From positions 1-64,000 of the forward strand of contig NAUB01000021.1 of NCBI GenBank assembly GCA_003676145.1: a stretch of 64,000 nucleotides of DNA, read 5' to 3'. The position numbers were made by a program, and so were the translations under genes. Origin of the DNA: a gamma proteobacterium symbiont of Stewartia floridana. Its GTDB lineage: Bacteria > Pseudomonadota > Gammaproteobacteria > Chromatiales > Chromatiaceae. Below are positions 36,134 through 44,834 of this stretch, piece after piece. Every line of letters begins with the position of its first letter. Positions within the stretch are counted from its first letter, which is position 1. The notes beneath the pieces are model-generated. The model searched no databases and was not told the origin of the DNA. It saw only the letters and a program-made list of their open reading frames with translations.

Positions 36134-36664
36134 TTACTCCTTTCTGAAAAAGAGAATGACTTCGCCAAGTTTGAAACCTAATTTTGTTACTACCGCTTTG
36201 TTCACCATCGTGTTTTGGTCGAGCAGAAACATCCAGTCATTGAAGTGCACACGCCAATCACTGCCACCAATTGTCAAGTCCATCTGATACTGCCACTGGA
36301 GTGCGCTGCCATAAGTTTCACCATGAGCGGTGCCGATGATGTCATTGGCGCTGCCGGTATACTGGTGTTTGTCGATACGTGTTATCAACCAGGTACGCTG
36401 TTCAGTGGTTCCATCATCGTAGTTAAACCACTCATCAAGTTTTAACTGGTCATTTTCTATCGTGCCGACAATGGTGACTTGAAACCGTTTTCGAAGCTTC
36501 CCGAAACGATCGATAAAAACTCCCCAGGCCTGCTGCTCACCCTCGAAAAACTCAAATAGATCGAATTCAGGAGCAGTGTTGGCGTAGTCAACCGGTTTCA
36601 TGTTTGAACAACCCAGGGTTATCAGTAACATAAGGCCTGCCAGCCAGGTTTTCTTCAGATTCAT
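36134..36664 (-). CDS. DUF3833 family lipoprotein
   Basis: A 176-residue lipoprotein. The start at 36664 (MNLKKTWLAGLML) gives a lipoprotein signal with lipobox ITLGC, and AGGAGCGAAAC is upstream; longer in-frame starts to 36739 would hide the signal. The body is the DUF3833 lipocalin-like barrel (FDLFEFFEGEQQAWGVFIDRFGKLRKRF). It overlaps the end of the upstream MFS gene by 77 bases in another frame, a long overlap. DUF3833 genes are commonly linked to cfa and DUF1365 genes; the function is unknown, perhaps handling of modified lipids. Confidence 0.88.
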   Translation of the reverse strand: MNLKKTWLAGLMLLITLGCSNMKPVDYANTAPEFDLFEFFEGEQQAWGVFIDRFGKLRKRFQVTIVGTIENDQLKLDEWFNYDDGTTEQRTWLITRIDKHQYTGSANDIIGTAHGETYGSALQWQYQMDLTIGGSDWRVHFNDWMFLLDQNTMVNKAVVTKLGFKLGEVILFFRKE

Positions 36665-37952
36665 CGCCTGTTTCGCTCCTCTGTATGATCGAGAGTTGAC
36701 GGCTGTCCAATGGAAAATGCCAAACCAGCCAAGCGGCAAAAACTTTGAATGGTATCGGTAGAAGTCCGTAGGCCAAGGCCAGGACCGTTATGCCGCTTGT
36801 TGAGGGTAGGGCAGGATCAAACCCACTCAGTTGTACCAATGGATAGACGAGTCCAATCGCCAGAGCCAGTGAGAGTTTGGTTGCCATTCCCCACAAACCG
36901 AAAAAAAGACCTGCCCGTTCACCGCCTCCACCAGCCCGGTCGATATCGATCACATCGGCCTGTATGGCGGCTGGTATTGACATGTCAATGCCCAAACTGA
37001 GTCCGGTTAACAGGCAGATCAATGCAAAAAGGTAGAAATCGCCGGGTGCCAGCCAGGGTACCCAAATAAAAACTGAACAGGAGAACAGCATGGCAACAGA
37101 CCAGGCGATGTGTTTCTGCACCCGCTTGGCGAGTGGTAACCAAATCAATAGTCCTAATACGCCGGATGCGAAGTAGATACCAAGCAACAACCAACGGCTT
37201 TCGTCCACCTGAAGGACATGCTCCACATAGAGTAAGAAAAGTGACGCCGGTATCGCATTGGCAATTCCATTCAACAGATAGGCAACCAGTAGTTTTTTTA
37301 ACGGTTTGTTGTTCGCAAGGAGATTGTAACCTTCCGAGAATCCGGTTCGTCTCATGGTTGATGTCAAGTCTGGAACCAACATCAGACCTGGCATGGAGAG
37401 TATGAATAAGGTGATGAAAACCAGACCGATCAATGCGAGTATCTCGCTATCCTTCAAGGTATTGAGTAGAAAAGGCAAGGATACGACCGTAATTGTTCCT
37501 GCAAGAACATAGATCTCCCGTACCGATGTGATTTGTGATCTTCGATAGTAATCGGTTGAGAGTTCTGCTCCCCATGCGTTGTAGGGTATGACCACCCACG
37601 ACCAACCGGTATAGAGTAGCGCTGACCAAACCAGCAAATAGAGCCCGCCAGGAGTGGTGTTGGGAATGAACAGCATGTAGCACGAAACCAGCAGCAATGG
37701 GGCGCCGCTGTAGATCATCAAGCGTCTGCGTCCCGGTTTGGTAAGAATTCTGTCACCGAGATATCCGGCGATCGGATCTGAAAAAAGATCCCAGAAGCGG
37801 GACATCATAAGCAGTAGACCAACTGCGGTCAGCCCAAGGCCGAACTCTTCTGCATAGATTGGTGGTAGAAATACAACCAGAGGCAAGCCGAGGAATGCCA
37901 ATGGCAAACCAGGTAGGCCATACAGGTATATTTGCTTGCCTCTGAAGTTCAT
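36588..37952 (-). CDS. MFS transporter, GPH/MelB-like
   Basis: A 454-residue inner-membrane transporter with about twelve spans. The motif MSRFWDLFSDPIAGYLGDRI matches the cation-coupled glycoside-pentoside-hexuronide (MelB-like) family. GPH-like proteins of this type occur inside cfa/DUF1365 clusters and may move lipid precursors rather than sugars; that is inference. It starts four bases after the cfa stop, and its 3' end overlaps the DUF3833 gene by 77 bases, so all are translated from one message. Confidence 0.9.
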   Translation of the reverse strand: MNFRGKQIYLYGLPGLPLAFLGLPLVVFLPPIYAEEFGLGLTAVGLLLMMSRFWDLFSDPIAGYLGDRILTKPGRRRLMIYSGAPLLLVSCYMLFIPNTTPGGLYLLVWSALLYTGWSWVVIPYNAWGAELSTDYYRRSQITSVREIYVLAGTITVVSLPFLLNTLKDSEILALIGLVFITLFILSMPGLMLVPDLTSTMRRTGFSEGYNLLANNKPLKKLLVAYLLNGIANAIPASLFLLYVEHVLQVDESRWLLLGIYFASGVLGLLIWLPLAKRVQKHIAWSVAMLFSCSVFIWVPWLAPGDFYLFALICLLTGLSLGIDMSIPAAIQADVIDIDRAGGGGERAGLFFGLWGMATKLSLALAIGLVYPLVQLSGFDPALPSTSGITVLALAYGLLPIPFKVFAAWLVWHFPLDSRQLSIIQRSETGDESEENLAGRPYVTDNPGLFKHETG

Positions 37953-37956
37953 CTCA

Positions 37957-39171
37957 CTAGCTGGCTTTGCGTAACAGAATCTGATGCAGGTTCAAGCGCT
38001 TGATCAGAAAGCCTGCTTCACAGTAGCTCAGGTAGTATTGCCACATTCTGATGAATTGTGGATCAAAACCCTGACTGAGCACCTGCTCTTTAACCTGATT
38101 AAAATTGAACTGCCACTTTTCCAGGGTTTTCGCATAGTCGAGTCCAAAAGAGTCATTTTCCACCAGTTTGAACCCGTGTCTCTCCGCAAGCGATTCTAAA
38201 CGCGAGACCGGTGGTAACATGCCGCCTGGAAAGATGTAGCGTTGGATAAAATCTGGCTTCTTCCGGTAACTGGCGTAAGCCTCTTCATCGATGGTAATGA
38301 CTTGTAAGGCAGCCGTTCCTTGGGTCTTCAGGAGCGTATTGAGTTTGCCAAAGTATTCATCCCAGTAAGCTTCACCAACTGCTTCGAACATTTCGATCGA
38401 TACGATATGATCATATTGCCCACTCAGATCACGATAGTCAGTCAGCTTCAGCTCGACTGATTCATCCAGGCCCTGATGTTGGATTCGATGATTGGCCCAT
38501 TCAAGTTGGGATGGTGATAGGCTGACACCGTCTACATTGAGCTGATTTGTCGCTGCCATTTCGGCGAACCCACCCCAGCCACAACCAATCTCCAGCACAG
38601 AGGCTCCAACTTGAGGTTGTATAAGATCCAGTATCCTTTGGTATTTTCGCTGTTGTGCCTGTTCAAGTGAGTCGTGTTCACTGTCAAACAGGCCACAGGA
38701 GTAGGTCATGCCCGCATCAAGCCAGAGCTTGTAGAAATCATTGCCCAGGTCGTAGTGCGCCTCAATATTCCTGCTGCTTCCCTCGCGGGTATTACGGTTT
38801 GACCAGTGATGGATCCGGTTTGCCAGATTTGAAAGTCGTGAGGCCCTGCGCAGGCGGGTGAAACGGTGTCGGTTTTCACCCAGTAGTACCAGCAGCGCGG
38901 TGAGATCTGGAGTATCCCACTCTTCAGCCATATAGGATTCGGCAAAACCTATGTCCCCTTTGCCGTAGATTCGCTTGATAAATGCAGCAAAACTCCGAAT
39001 ATTGATTCGAGCCGTATTGCCAGGGACTCTGCCATTCAAAATAAACAGACGTCCATTGGTTTGAATTTCCAATGTTCCCTGCTCGAGGCAGTCCAGTCGA
39101 CTGAGGAAATCTTCGAGTACGCCTTTGTAGAGATTGAAGCGTTCTAAGCTTTGAGTCTGTAGTGTGCTCAT
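37957..39171 (-). CDS. cfa: Cyclopropane-fatty-acyl-phospholipid synthase family methyltransferase
   Basis: SAM-dependent enzyme adding a methylene across the double bond of membrane unsaturated fatty acids. The 404-residue protein has the SAM motif VLEIGCGWGGFAE, the MTYSCGLFDSEHDSLEQAQQRKY segment typical of Cfa, and the IQRYIFPGGMLPP signature. It overlaps the DUF1365 gene by four bases and is followed by an MFS gene. In Rhodobacter and Pseudomonas, cfa homologues in such clusters respond to singlet oxygen or light. A furan or methylated fatty acid product is also possible. Confidence 0.94.
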   Translation of the reverse strand: MSTLQTQSLERFNLYKGVLEDFLSRLDCLEQGTLEIQTNGRLFILNGRVPGNTARINIRSFAAFIKRIYGKGDIGFAESYMAEEWDTPDLTALLVLLGENRHRFTRLRRASRLSNLANRIHHWSNRNTREGSSRNIEAHYDLGNDFYKLWLDAGMTYSCGLFDSEHDSLEQAQQRKYQRILDLIQPQVGASVLEIGCGWGGFAEMAATNQLNVDGVSLSPSQLEWANHRIQHQGLDESVELKLTDYRDLSGQYDHIVSIEMFEAVGEAYWDEYFGKLNTLLKTQGTAALQVITIDEEAYASYRKKPDFIQRYIFPGGMLPPVSRLESLAERHGFKLVENDSFGLDYAKTLEKWQFNFNQVKEQVLSQGFDPQFIRMWQYYLSYCEAGFLIKRLNLHQILLRKAS

Positions 39172-39950
39172 GTGGATATTTGCTCCTTAGGCGGTTTGGG
39201 CTTTGGGAAAAACTGAGCTCCACGAAGCCAAATCTTCAATGCCTGCCAATGGATGGCAAACATTACTTTAAAGGTCATCAGTGGGGTTCGAATCAACGCA
39301 TACAGCAATCGACTGTCTTTAAGGGGGTATGAGTAGCCAGCCTGACTTGCGGTGAGCATCAAGCGTTCATCTTGATATTCACGAATCACCACACCAAGTC
39401 GTTTACCAGGTTTGTGAAAAGCAAAATGGTATTCTCCATTCATGCCTATCAGAGGGGATACATGGAATTGTTTCTGTTTTACGGCACTCACCGGCCAGCT
39501 CAGACTCTCTCCATGATTGTGAATCAGATAAAAATGGTGCTCTTTGAAGGTATTGTTCACTTCACAAATCAGCGCTTTCAAACTGCCGTCTTTGTGGTAG
39601 CAGTACCAGATGGAGATCGGATTGAATGCATAACCCAATATGCGTGGAAAGCAGAGCAGTTTAATCGAACCATCCCCGATTTCGATATTCTGGGAAGAGA
39701 GCAGTTGAGTTGCCCAGCTCTTTAAACAGCTGCCGTCTCTCGGTCCATGATCCTTGCGGTTAAAGGAGAGCAGATTGAAGCGGTCGATTGAGAAGAGCGA
39801 CAGACTCCGACTCTCCGCTTCTATTCGATCCAGGTCGAACAGCAGACTGAATACCGGGTATGAAAAACGGTAATCCACAGGAAAGAACCGTTGATGCATC
39901 ACTTGGGTCAGGTAGATTTTACTCTGCTGGTCAGACATCGGTTCAGACAC
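39168..39950 (-). CDS. DUF1365 family protein
   Basis: A 260-residue protein of unknown biochemical role that is nearly always encoded between an FAD amine-oxidase-like gene and cfa. Recognisable stretches are VMHQRFFPVDYRFSYPVFSLLFDLD near the N-terminus, FPRILGYAFNPISIWYCY, and NTFKEHHFY. There is no signal peptide. It overlaps both neighbours (8 bases with the oxidoreductase, 4 with cfa), so it is translationally coupled. It probably takes part in fatty-acid modification with them. Confidence 0.92.
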   Translation of the reverse strand: MSEPMSDQQSKIYLTQVMHQRFFPVDYRFSYPVFSLLFDLDRIEAESRSLSLFSIDRFNLLSFNRKDHGPRDGSCLKSWATQLLSSQNIEIGDGSIKLLCFPRILGYAFNPISIWYCYHKDGSLKALICEVNNTFKEHHFYLIHNHGESLSWPVSAVKQKQFHVSPLIGMNGEYHFAFHKPGKRLGVVIREYQDERLMLTASQAGYSYPLKDSRLLYALIRTPLMTFKVMFAIHWQALKIWLRGAQFFPKPKPPKEQIST

Positions 39951-41295
39951 CCACGCTTCTGGCCAAAGATGCCAACTGATCCATGTCAGGTTGCAGCGTG
40001 GTTACCTCTGACTGTTTCGACCATGGCACCTGAACCCCAAGGCTGGCTGCAACTTGTACCGAGGAGCTTAAGGCATCTTCATGAAAACCGTAGCCAAAGT
40101 AACTGCCGCAGTACCAGATTTTCTGTTTTCCCTGAATCTCGGCCAACTGTTGTTGTGCCCACATGGCACCACTATCGAAGACAGGATGTTGATAGACCAT
40201 CTTCTCGATCAGGTGATCTTCCTGAGGAGATTGAAGCGGATTCAATGAGACAAAATAGTCCTTTTCTGCATTCAGTCGTTGCAGTCGGTTCATCCAGTAG
40301 CTGACAGATACTGCCCGCTGTTGCGTTTTCAGGTCATCCTCAGCGATATAGTTCCAGGAGGACCAGACATCACGTAGTCTGGGCATCAATGCGCTATCGG
40401 TGTGTAGATAGACGGTGTTGTCCTGGTATCTGAATCTACCCAGCAATTCGGCTTCGAGCGGGTTAGGGTTCTCAAGCAGGGAAATGGCCTGGTCCGCGTG
40501 GCTGGCGATAATCAGTGCGTCATAAGTCTCCTTATGGCCCGATTCAGTGGTGATTTCCACACCATCGGTTGTACGCCTTACCGATGCGACGGATTGGTTG
40601 GTTTTAACACGGCTACCCAATGCACCGGCCATGACCTTTACATACTGCCAGCTGCCCCCAACCAGGGTTTTCCATTGCGGACGATTCTTGATTCTGACCA
40701 AACCATGGTTTCTGAAAAACTGAGCGAAGCTGTTGAATGGAAATGAGAGCATCGTATTGGTCGGGCATGACCAGATCGCCGCTGCCATTGGCAGCAGGTA
40801 GTTATAACGGAACTGATGGTTGTAACCATGCAGATCGAGAAAATCACCAAGACTGATATTGTAGTCATCTTGATGAGTGTGGTTCTGACACTGCTTATTG
40901 AAACGTAGGATGTCCTTAATCATGGACAAAAATTGAAAATTAATCAGATTTTGTCTCTGGGCAAACAATTTCTTCAGATTGTCACCGGCGTACTCTAGCG
41001 AGCCGGAATCGATCGAAACGGCAAACGACATATCGGTGTTTTGGGTTTCTACCTGAAGGTGATCCAGCAATTTTGTCAGCAGTGGGTAGTTGGGTTCGTT
41101 ATAGACGATGAACCCCGTGTCGATCGGAATCCTGTCGTTACCCTCCTGGACCTCGATGGTATGTGTATGGCCACCCACATAATCGTTTTGTTCGTACAGA
41201 TCCACCTGATATCTGTTTTTAAGCAGCCAGGCCGCACTCAAGCCTGCGATACCGCTTCCGACAATCCCGATTCGTTTTATCTCGTTTTGTTTCAC
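39943..41295 (-). CDS. FAD-dependent amine-oxidase-like oxidoreductase
   Basis: A 450-residue flavoprotein beginning at a GTG (41295). The N-terminal Rossmann motif is GIVGSGIAGLSAAWLL and then YEQNDYVGGHTHT, as in the NAD(P)/FAD-binding amine oxidase family. It is the first gene of the six-gene operon down to 35558. Orthologues in Rhodobacter, Pseudomonas and Vibrio lie in stress or light-induced clusters with DUF1365 and cfa, where they are thought to oxidise modified acyl chains. The promoter region contains TACA repeats. Confidence 0.93.
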   Translation of the reverse strand: MKQNEIKRIGIVGSGIAGLSAAWLLKNRYQVDLYEQNDYVGGHTHTIEVQEGNDRIPIDTGFIVYNEPNYPLLTKLLDHLQVETQNTDMSFAVSIDSGSLEYAGDNLKKLFAQRQNLINFQFLSMIKDILRFNKQCQNHTHQDDYNISLGDFLDLHGYNHQFRYNYLLPMAAAIWSCPTNTMLSFPFNSFAQFFRNHGLVRIKNRPQWKTLVGGSWQYVKVMAGALGSRVKTNQSVASVRRTTDGVEITTESGHKETYDALIIASHADQAISLLENPNPLEAELLGRFRYQDNTVYLHTDSALMPRLRDVWSSWNYIAEDDLKTQQRAVSVSYWMNRLQRLNAEKDYFVSLNPLQSPQEDHLIEKMVYQHPVFDSGAMWAQQQLAEIQGKQKIWYCGSYFGYGFHEDALSSSVQVAASLGVQVPWSKQSEVTTLQPDMDQLASLARSVGV

Positions 41296-41329
41296 AGTAA
41301 ATACCTGCAGATCGATTTACAGGTAATAT

Positions 41330-41349
41330 TTGTACAAAATTGTACAAAA
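41330..41349. promoter_or_regulatory. Tandem TTGTACAAAA repeats in the divergent promoter
   Basis: Two perfect consecutive copies of TTGTACAAAA (41330-41339 and 41340-41349). Each fits nTnTACAn, the unit bound by CarH/LitR-type MerR regulators. A TATAAT at 41356-41361 could be the -10 of the plus-strand SDR gene, 20 bases after the first TTGTAC. Confidence 0.6.
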
Positions 41350-41364
41350 AACAACTATAATATT

Positions 41365-41383
41365 TATACAATGACATTGTATA
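41365..41383. promoter_or_regulatory. TATACAATG-A-CATTGTATA palindrome
   Basis: Perfect 9-base arms around one central base. The outer TATACA units match the TnTACA element of the tandem repeats 16 bases away. It lies 109 bases before the SDR start and downstream of the possible -10, so it would be a good repressor site. Confidence 0.6.
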
Positions 41384-41491
41384 TTTTAGGTTTATTAAGC
41401 TTCAAAGCGAATAAATCTATTAAAAACAATGTGATGTAGCTAATACGCAAATAAAGATGAGTCTGGCAAATTGATACAAAAGGTATAATTT

Positions 41492-42268
41492 ATGGTGCAT
41501 CCCAGGAATGATGAACAGAATAGATCCCCGGTAGCCTGGATCACCGGAGGCGGCAGTGGTATCGGTAGATCGCTGGCTCACGAGTTGAGTGACATGGGTT
41601 GGACTGTAGTGATTTCAGGGCGTAATCGGGAGAAGTTGAGCAGAACCGCAGAAGCCGTTGATAGACACACGATTCGGCAGATTGCGCTGGATGTGACTGA
41701 TGCGCAATCCGTCAACGATGTGATTGGCGAGATCGAGCGAGAGTATGGAAGCGTAGATTATGCATTTTTGAATGCAGGTGATTACTCACCAATGAGATTG
41801 AGTGATTTCGACCCGGAGCTGTTTCGCAGGCTTAACAACGTCAACTACCTCGGCGTGGTCAACTGTATCGCGGCGCTGATACCGGGTATGAGGCAACGAG
41901 CCCAGGGTCAGATTCTGATAACAGCCAGTCTATCCGGGTATTGTGGATTGCCAGGTGCTGCTCCCTACAGTGCCACTAAGGCGGCATTGATCAATCTGGC
42001 CGAGTCTTTACAGCCGGAACTGTTACAGTTGGGAATTCGTATCCGCTTGATCAATCCCGGTTTTGTGGCAACAGATCTCACAGATAAGAATGATTTCAAG
42101 ATGCCGTTTTTGATTACCCCGACAATGGCTGCCAAAGCGATTAAAGATCAGCTTATGTCAAAGCGTTTTGAAATCCGCTTTCCGACCATATTTTCATGGA
42201 TAATGAGATTACTCAGTTGGATGCCATACAGAGTCTATTTTGCACTGACGCGGAGATTGCTGAAATGA
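41492..42268 (+). CDS. Short-chain dehydrogenase/reductase
   Basis: A 258-residue classical SDR. The cofactor loop is TGGGSGIG, NAG follows, and the catalytic Ser and Tyr-x3-Lys appear in TASLSGYCGLPGAAPYSATKAAL. The C-terminal 20 residues are hydrophobic and basic, as in membrane-associated SDRs (MRLLSWMPYRVYFALTRRLLK). It is divergent from the FAD oxidoreductase operon and shares its TACA-repeat promoter. It overlaps the next gene by four bases. SDR plus NTF2-like pairs accompany LitR/cfa clusters in other proteobacteria. Confidence 0.93.
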   Translation: MVHPRNDEQNRSPVAWITGGGSGIGRSLAHELSDMGWTVVISGRNREKLSRTAEAVDRHTIRQIALDVTDAQSVNDVIGEIEREYGSVDYAFLNAGDYSPMRLSDFDPELFRRLNNVNYLGVVNCIAALIPGMRQRAQGQILITASLSGYCGLPGAAPYSATKAALINLAESLQPELLQLGIRIRLINPGFVATDLTDKNDFKMPFLITPTMAAKAIKDQLMSKRFEIRFPTIFSWIMRLLSWMPYRVYFALTRRLLK

Positions 42269-42702
42269 GTAACATAGGAGAGTGGTTGTCTCGCTACAGT
42301 GATTTTTTCGAATCGCTGGACAAAACGAAACTTGAGCAGTTTGATCAAGTGTTCAACCAGCAGATTCGTTTCAAGGATCCATTTAATGATGTTGTCGGCA
42401 TCGAATCGGTAAAACAGGTGTTCAGACATATGTTCAGAGTGTGTGAAACCTGTCAGTTTGAAGTGAGCGACAGTTGCGGCAGTGGCGATCAGGGCTATCT
42501 ACACTGGAAGTTTCTTTATCGCGCGAAGGGTAGTAGCGAAAGCCGAACGATCATCGGTATCAGTCAGGTTCGATTCAATCCTCAGGGTGAGGTGATCGAA
42601 CATATCGACTATTGGGATTCCGCTGAATATGTCTACGAAAAACTGCCGTTGCTTGGTGGCGTGCTAAGCTGGATTCGCAAGCGCTACCTGCAGGCGGCTT
42701 AG
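42265..42702 (+). CDS. NTF2/SnoaL-like protein
   Basis: A 145-residue single-domain protein of the nuclear transport factor 2-like fold (FNQQIRFKDPFNDVVGIESVKQVFRHMF, then HIDYWDSAEYVYEKLPLLGGVLSWIRKR). The ATG at 42265 overlaps the SDR stop (ATGA), so I prefer it to the longer in-frame ORF starting at 42196. Members of this kind sit beside the SDR in the light/singlet-oxygen clusters; the function is unknown, and a ligand-binding or isomerase role is possible. No signal peptide. Confidence 0.9.
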   Translation: MSNIGEWLSRYSDFFESLDKTKLEQFDQVFNQQIRFKDPFNDVVGIESVKQVFRHMFRVCETCQFEVSDSCGSGDQGYLHWKFLYRAKGSSESRTIIGISQVRFNPQGEVIEHIDYWDSAEYVYEKLPLLGGVLSWIRKRYLQAA

Positions 42703-42793
42703 AGGCGAGGGGGATTGACGTTTATAGTTTTTACAAATCGAACTAGACTTGGGACAGTTCCAACAATAATTCTGAAGACCAGTGGGGCGGCCA

Positions 42794-43297
42794 ATGCACC
42801 AATCAAGAGTTTCCATGCTACAGGGTATGCCGATCTTTGGCGGTGTCAGTGAGAAGACCTTGGATCTGTTAATCAACAAGGCCTCCATTATCGAGGTTGA
42901 AAAAGATCAATATTTTTTTCAGGAGGGAGACCTGGATAACTCGATCTATATACTGGAGCAGGGGCGGGTGGCCGTTTACAGAACCTGGCAGGAGCGGCTC
43001 TATATGCTCAGAAGCCTGGAAACCGGTGACTGTTTTGGCGAAATGGCTTTGATGGATTGCAAGCCACGCAGTGCAGCAGTTCAGGCCCTGGAGGATTGTC
43101 AGGCAATTCAGATCAAGGCGGCGCAATTGGCAGAACTCTACGGTATTGATCACGAGCAGTATCTGATGATTTATATGAATCTTGGTCGCGAGGTCTGTCG
43201 ACGCTTAAGTGAGGCGGATCAGCGTCTGTTCATCAACCGTTTTTCACTTGATGCGGGTGACCAGAGCCAAACCGATCAGGCCCAGTGCCATCAATAG
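42794..43297 (+). CDS. Stand-alone cyclic-nucleotide-binding domain protein
   Basis: A 167-residue protein with only a cNMP-binding barrel (about 15-125) and a C-terminal helix, and no HTH. The phosphate-binding cassette GDCFGEMALMDCKPRSAAVQAL retains the Glu and Arg used to bind cAMP/cGMP, so ligand binding is plausible. The ATG at 42794 is preferred to a GTG at 42782. It may be a second-messenger sensor acting by protein contact. It follows the NTF2-like gene by 91 bases, and its last 54 bases overlap the convergent small membrane protein gene. Confidence 0.88.
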   Translation: MHQSRVSMLQGMPIFGGVSEKTLDLLINKASIIEVEKDQYFFQEGDLDNSIYILEQGRVAVYRTWQERLYMLRSLETGDCFGEMALMDCKPRSAAVQALEDCQAIQIKAAQLAELYGIDHEQYLMIYMNLGREVCRRLSEADQRLFINRFSLDAGDQSQTDQAQCHQ

Positions 43298-43567
43298 TAG
43301 GGAGAGGGGCTGGAGCAACTGATTGTTACTCTCGTCCCGAAACAGGGTCATACAGCTGCTTTTCATCTGATAGGGGTTTGCACAAGGGTTTGTCCCTTCG
43401 TTCATCAGAAAGATTGTCTCGAACAGAGTCAGAGAGAGGCTCTGTTCAGCCCCTGGGCTGGCGCGTTGAGATGTAATATCCATGGGCAATAATGCAGGAT
43501 GCTCCGCAAGAATATCAGTAGAGCTGATAAACACGATCAATGGCAGTAAGATCAAAAAGCGCTTCAT
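43244..43567 (-). CDS. Small secreted or membrane protein with C-terminal anchor
   Basis: About 107 residues from the ATG at 43567 (MKRFLILLPLIVF). It has a signal peptide, a short extracytoplasmic part with two Cys, and a C-terminal hydrophobic segment QPLSLLLMALGLIGLALVTRIK. This resembles the transmembrane half of PEP-CTERM-type sorting tails but lacks the PEP motif. Its 3' end overlaps the convergent cNMP gene by 54 bases. No family is recognised, so a chance ORF is not excluded, but the two matched hydrophobic ends favour a real gene. Confidence 0.5.
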   Translation of the reverse strand: MKRFLILLPLIVFISSTDILAEHPALLPMDITSQRASPGAEQSLSLTLFETIFLMNEGTNPCANPYQMKSSCMTLFRDESNNQLLQPLSLLLMALGLIGLALVTRIK

Positions 43568-43868
43568 AGGAAACTGCTTGGCAGTGAGTAAGACTCTGAT
43601 TTGATTGCCCCCAGTAACATTGTGCAATTACAATGCCATTAAAATAATTCTCTTGTAATCAATTGCCTGAGTTATAAACAACCAGCACATACTTAGGCTG
43701 TGTAAAGTATCCCGACGTTTTCGATCTTCACTGGTTACCCGGTCTGATAGTGGAAAGGCTCTGGAGAGGCATCAAGCCATTTGCTTCCGGTGATTCCGGG
43801 ATAAGCAGAATTGATCGATTTATTCAGATATCGAGTGTTTGGCGTTATTGAAATCCCTATGCGGGAGG

Positions 43869-44834
43869 CTAAATCAAATTACGCAGACCAAGTTTCTCGG
43901 GATGGGGTTGCAGATAGATCTGTCTCGACATGTAGTCGTCCGGGTGGAGTCGGAAGTAGTGTTTCAACAATGTCATCGGCACCACTAAGGGGGTTTCCGT
44001 GCGTCGATAGGCCTCAATACAGGAGACAAGTTCACTCTTGTCGTCGGTGTCGATGCGTTTTTTCAAGTAGCCCATAATATGTTGCAACACATTGACATGA
44101 CGGCTACGGGTGACCCGGCGTTTGAGTGTCTGCATCAAGGCCTCAATGTAGGTGGCTGCGATCAGATCCAGGTCCTCGTCGGCGAGATTTGAGAGCAGTC
44201 GTCCCAGCCTCTGGTAAGCAGCTTGAGAGTGTGCCATTACCAGGTACTTGTGGTTGGTGTGGAAGTCGATCAGTTTTGCGGCAGTGAAACCTTGCCGTCG
44301 AAGCAGCTGCCAGCGGTGGTATACATAGATGCGGTTGATGAAGTTCTCCCGCAGTACCGGATCGTTGAGTCGGCCCTCTTCTTCCACCGGAAGTTGAGGA
44401 AGTTTTTCCATTAACAGCTGAGCAAAGATGCCACTGCCTTTTCGCTGCGCATGGGTTCCCTGTTCGGAATAAACCTTAACCCGAGACATGCCACAGCTGG
44501 GGGAGTCCTTTTTCAGGATATAGCCGCTCAAATGGTCCAGCCGCTCGGTCTGCTGCAGGGTATATGCCTGCATCTGCTTGGTAAAATCCTGGCTTGGATC
44601 CGCAACCCCGACCAGGCGGGGGCTGTCTGGATCACCGATCAGTCTGATCGTAGGGCGAGGCACGCCCAGGCCAATGCCGGTCTCCGGACAGAGTGGATGA
44701 TACTCGACATATTCCTGAAGTGTCTCGGCAATGAAACGATCCCGTTTGTGGCCTCCGTCATATCGCACCTGGTGTCCCAGCAGGCAGGCACTGAGTCCGA
44801 TGATCGGTTTTGTTGTATCGAATTGGTTCATCAC
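43869..44834 (-). CDS. DUF523 and DUF1722 domain protein (YbgA-like)
   Basis: A 321-residue protein with an N-terminal DUF523 domain (GLSACLLGHQVRYDGGHKR, CPETGIGLGVPR, LKKDSPSCGM, with conserved cysteines suggesting an Fe-S site) and a C-terminal DUF1722 (YbgA) domain (LIDFHTNHKYLVMAHSQAAYQRLGRLL). In many bacteria this gene is adjacent to photolyase, as here, where its start overlaps the phrB stop by four bases. TudS-like DUF523 proteins desulfurate thiouracil, so a role in handling modified or damaged pyrimidines is possible. Confidence 0.93.
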   Translation of the reverse strand: MMNQFDTTKPIIGLSACLLGHQVRYDGGHKRDRFIAETLQEYVEYHPLCPETGIGLGVPRPTIRLIGDPDSPRLVGVADPSQDFTKQMQAYTLQQTERLDHLSGYILKKDSPSCGMSRVKVYSEQGTHAQRKGSGIFAQLLMEKLPQLPVEEEGRLNDPVLRENFINRIYVYHRWQLLRRQGFTAAKLIDFHTNHKYLVMAHSQAAYQRLGRLLSNLADEDLDLIAATYIEALMQTLKRRVTRSRHVNVLQHIMGYLKKRIDTDDKSELVSCIEAYRRTETPLVVPMTLLKHYFRLHPDDYMSRQIYLQPHPEKLGLRNLI

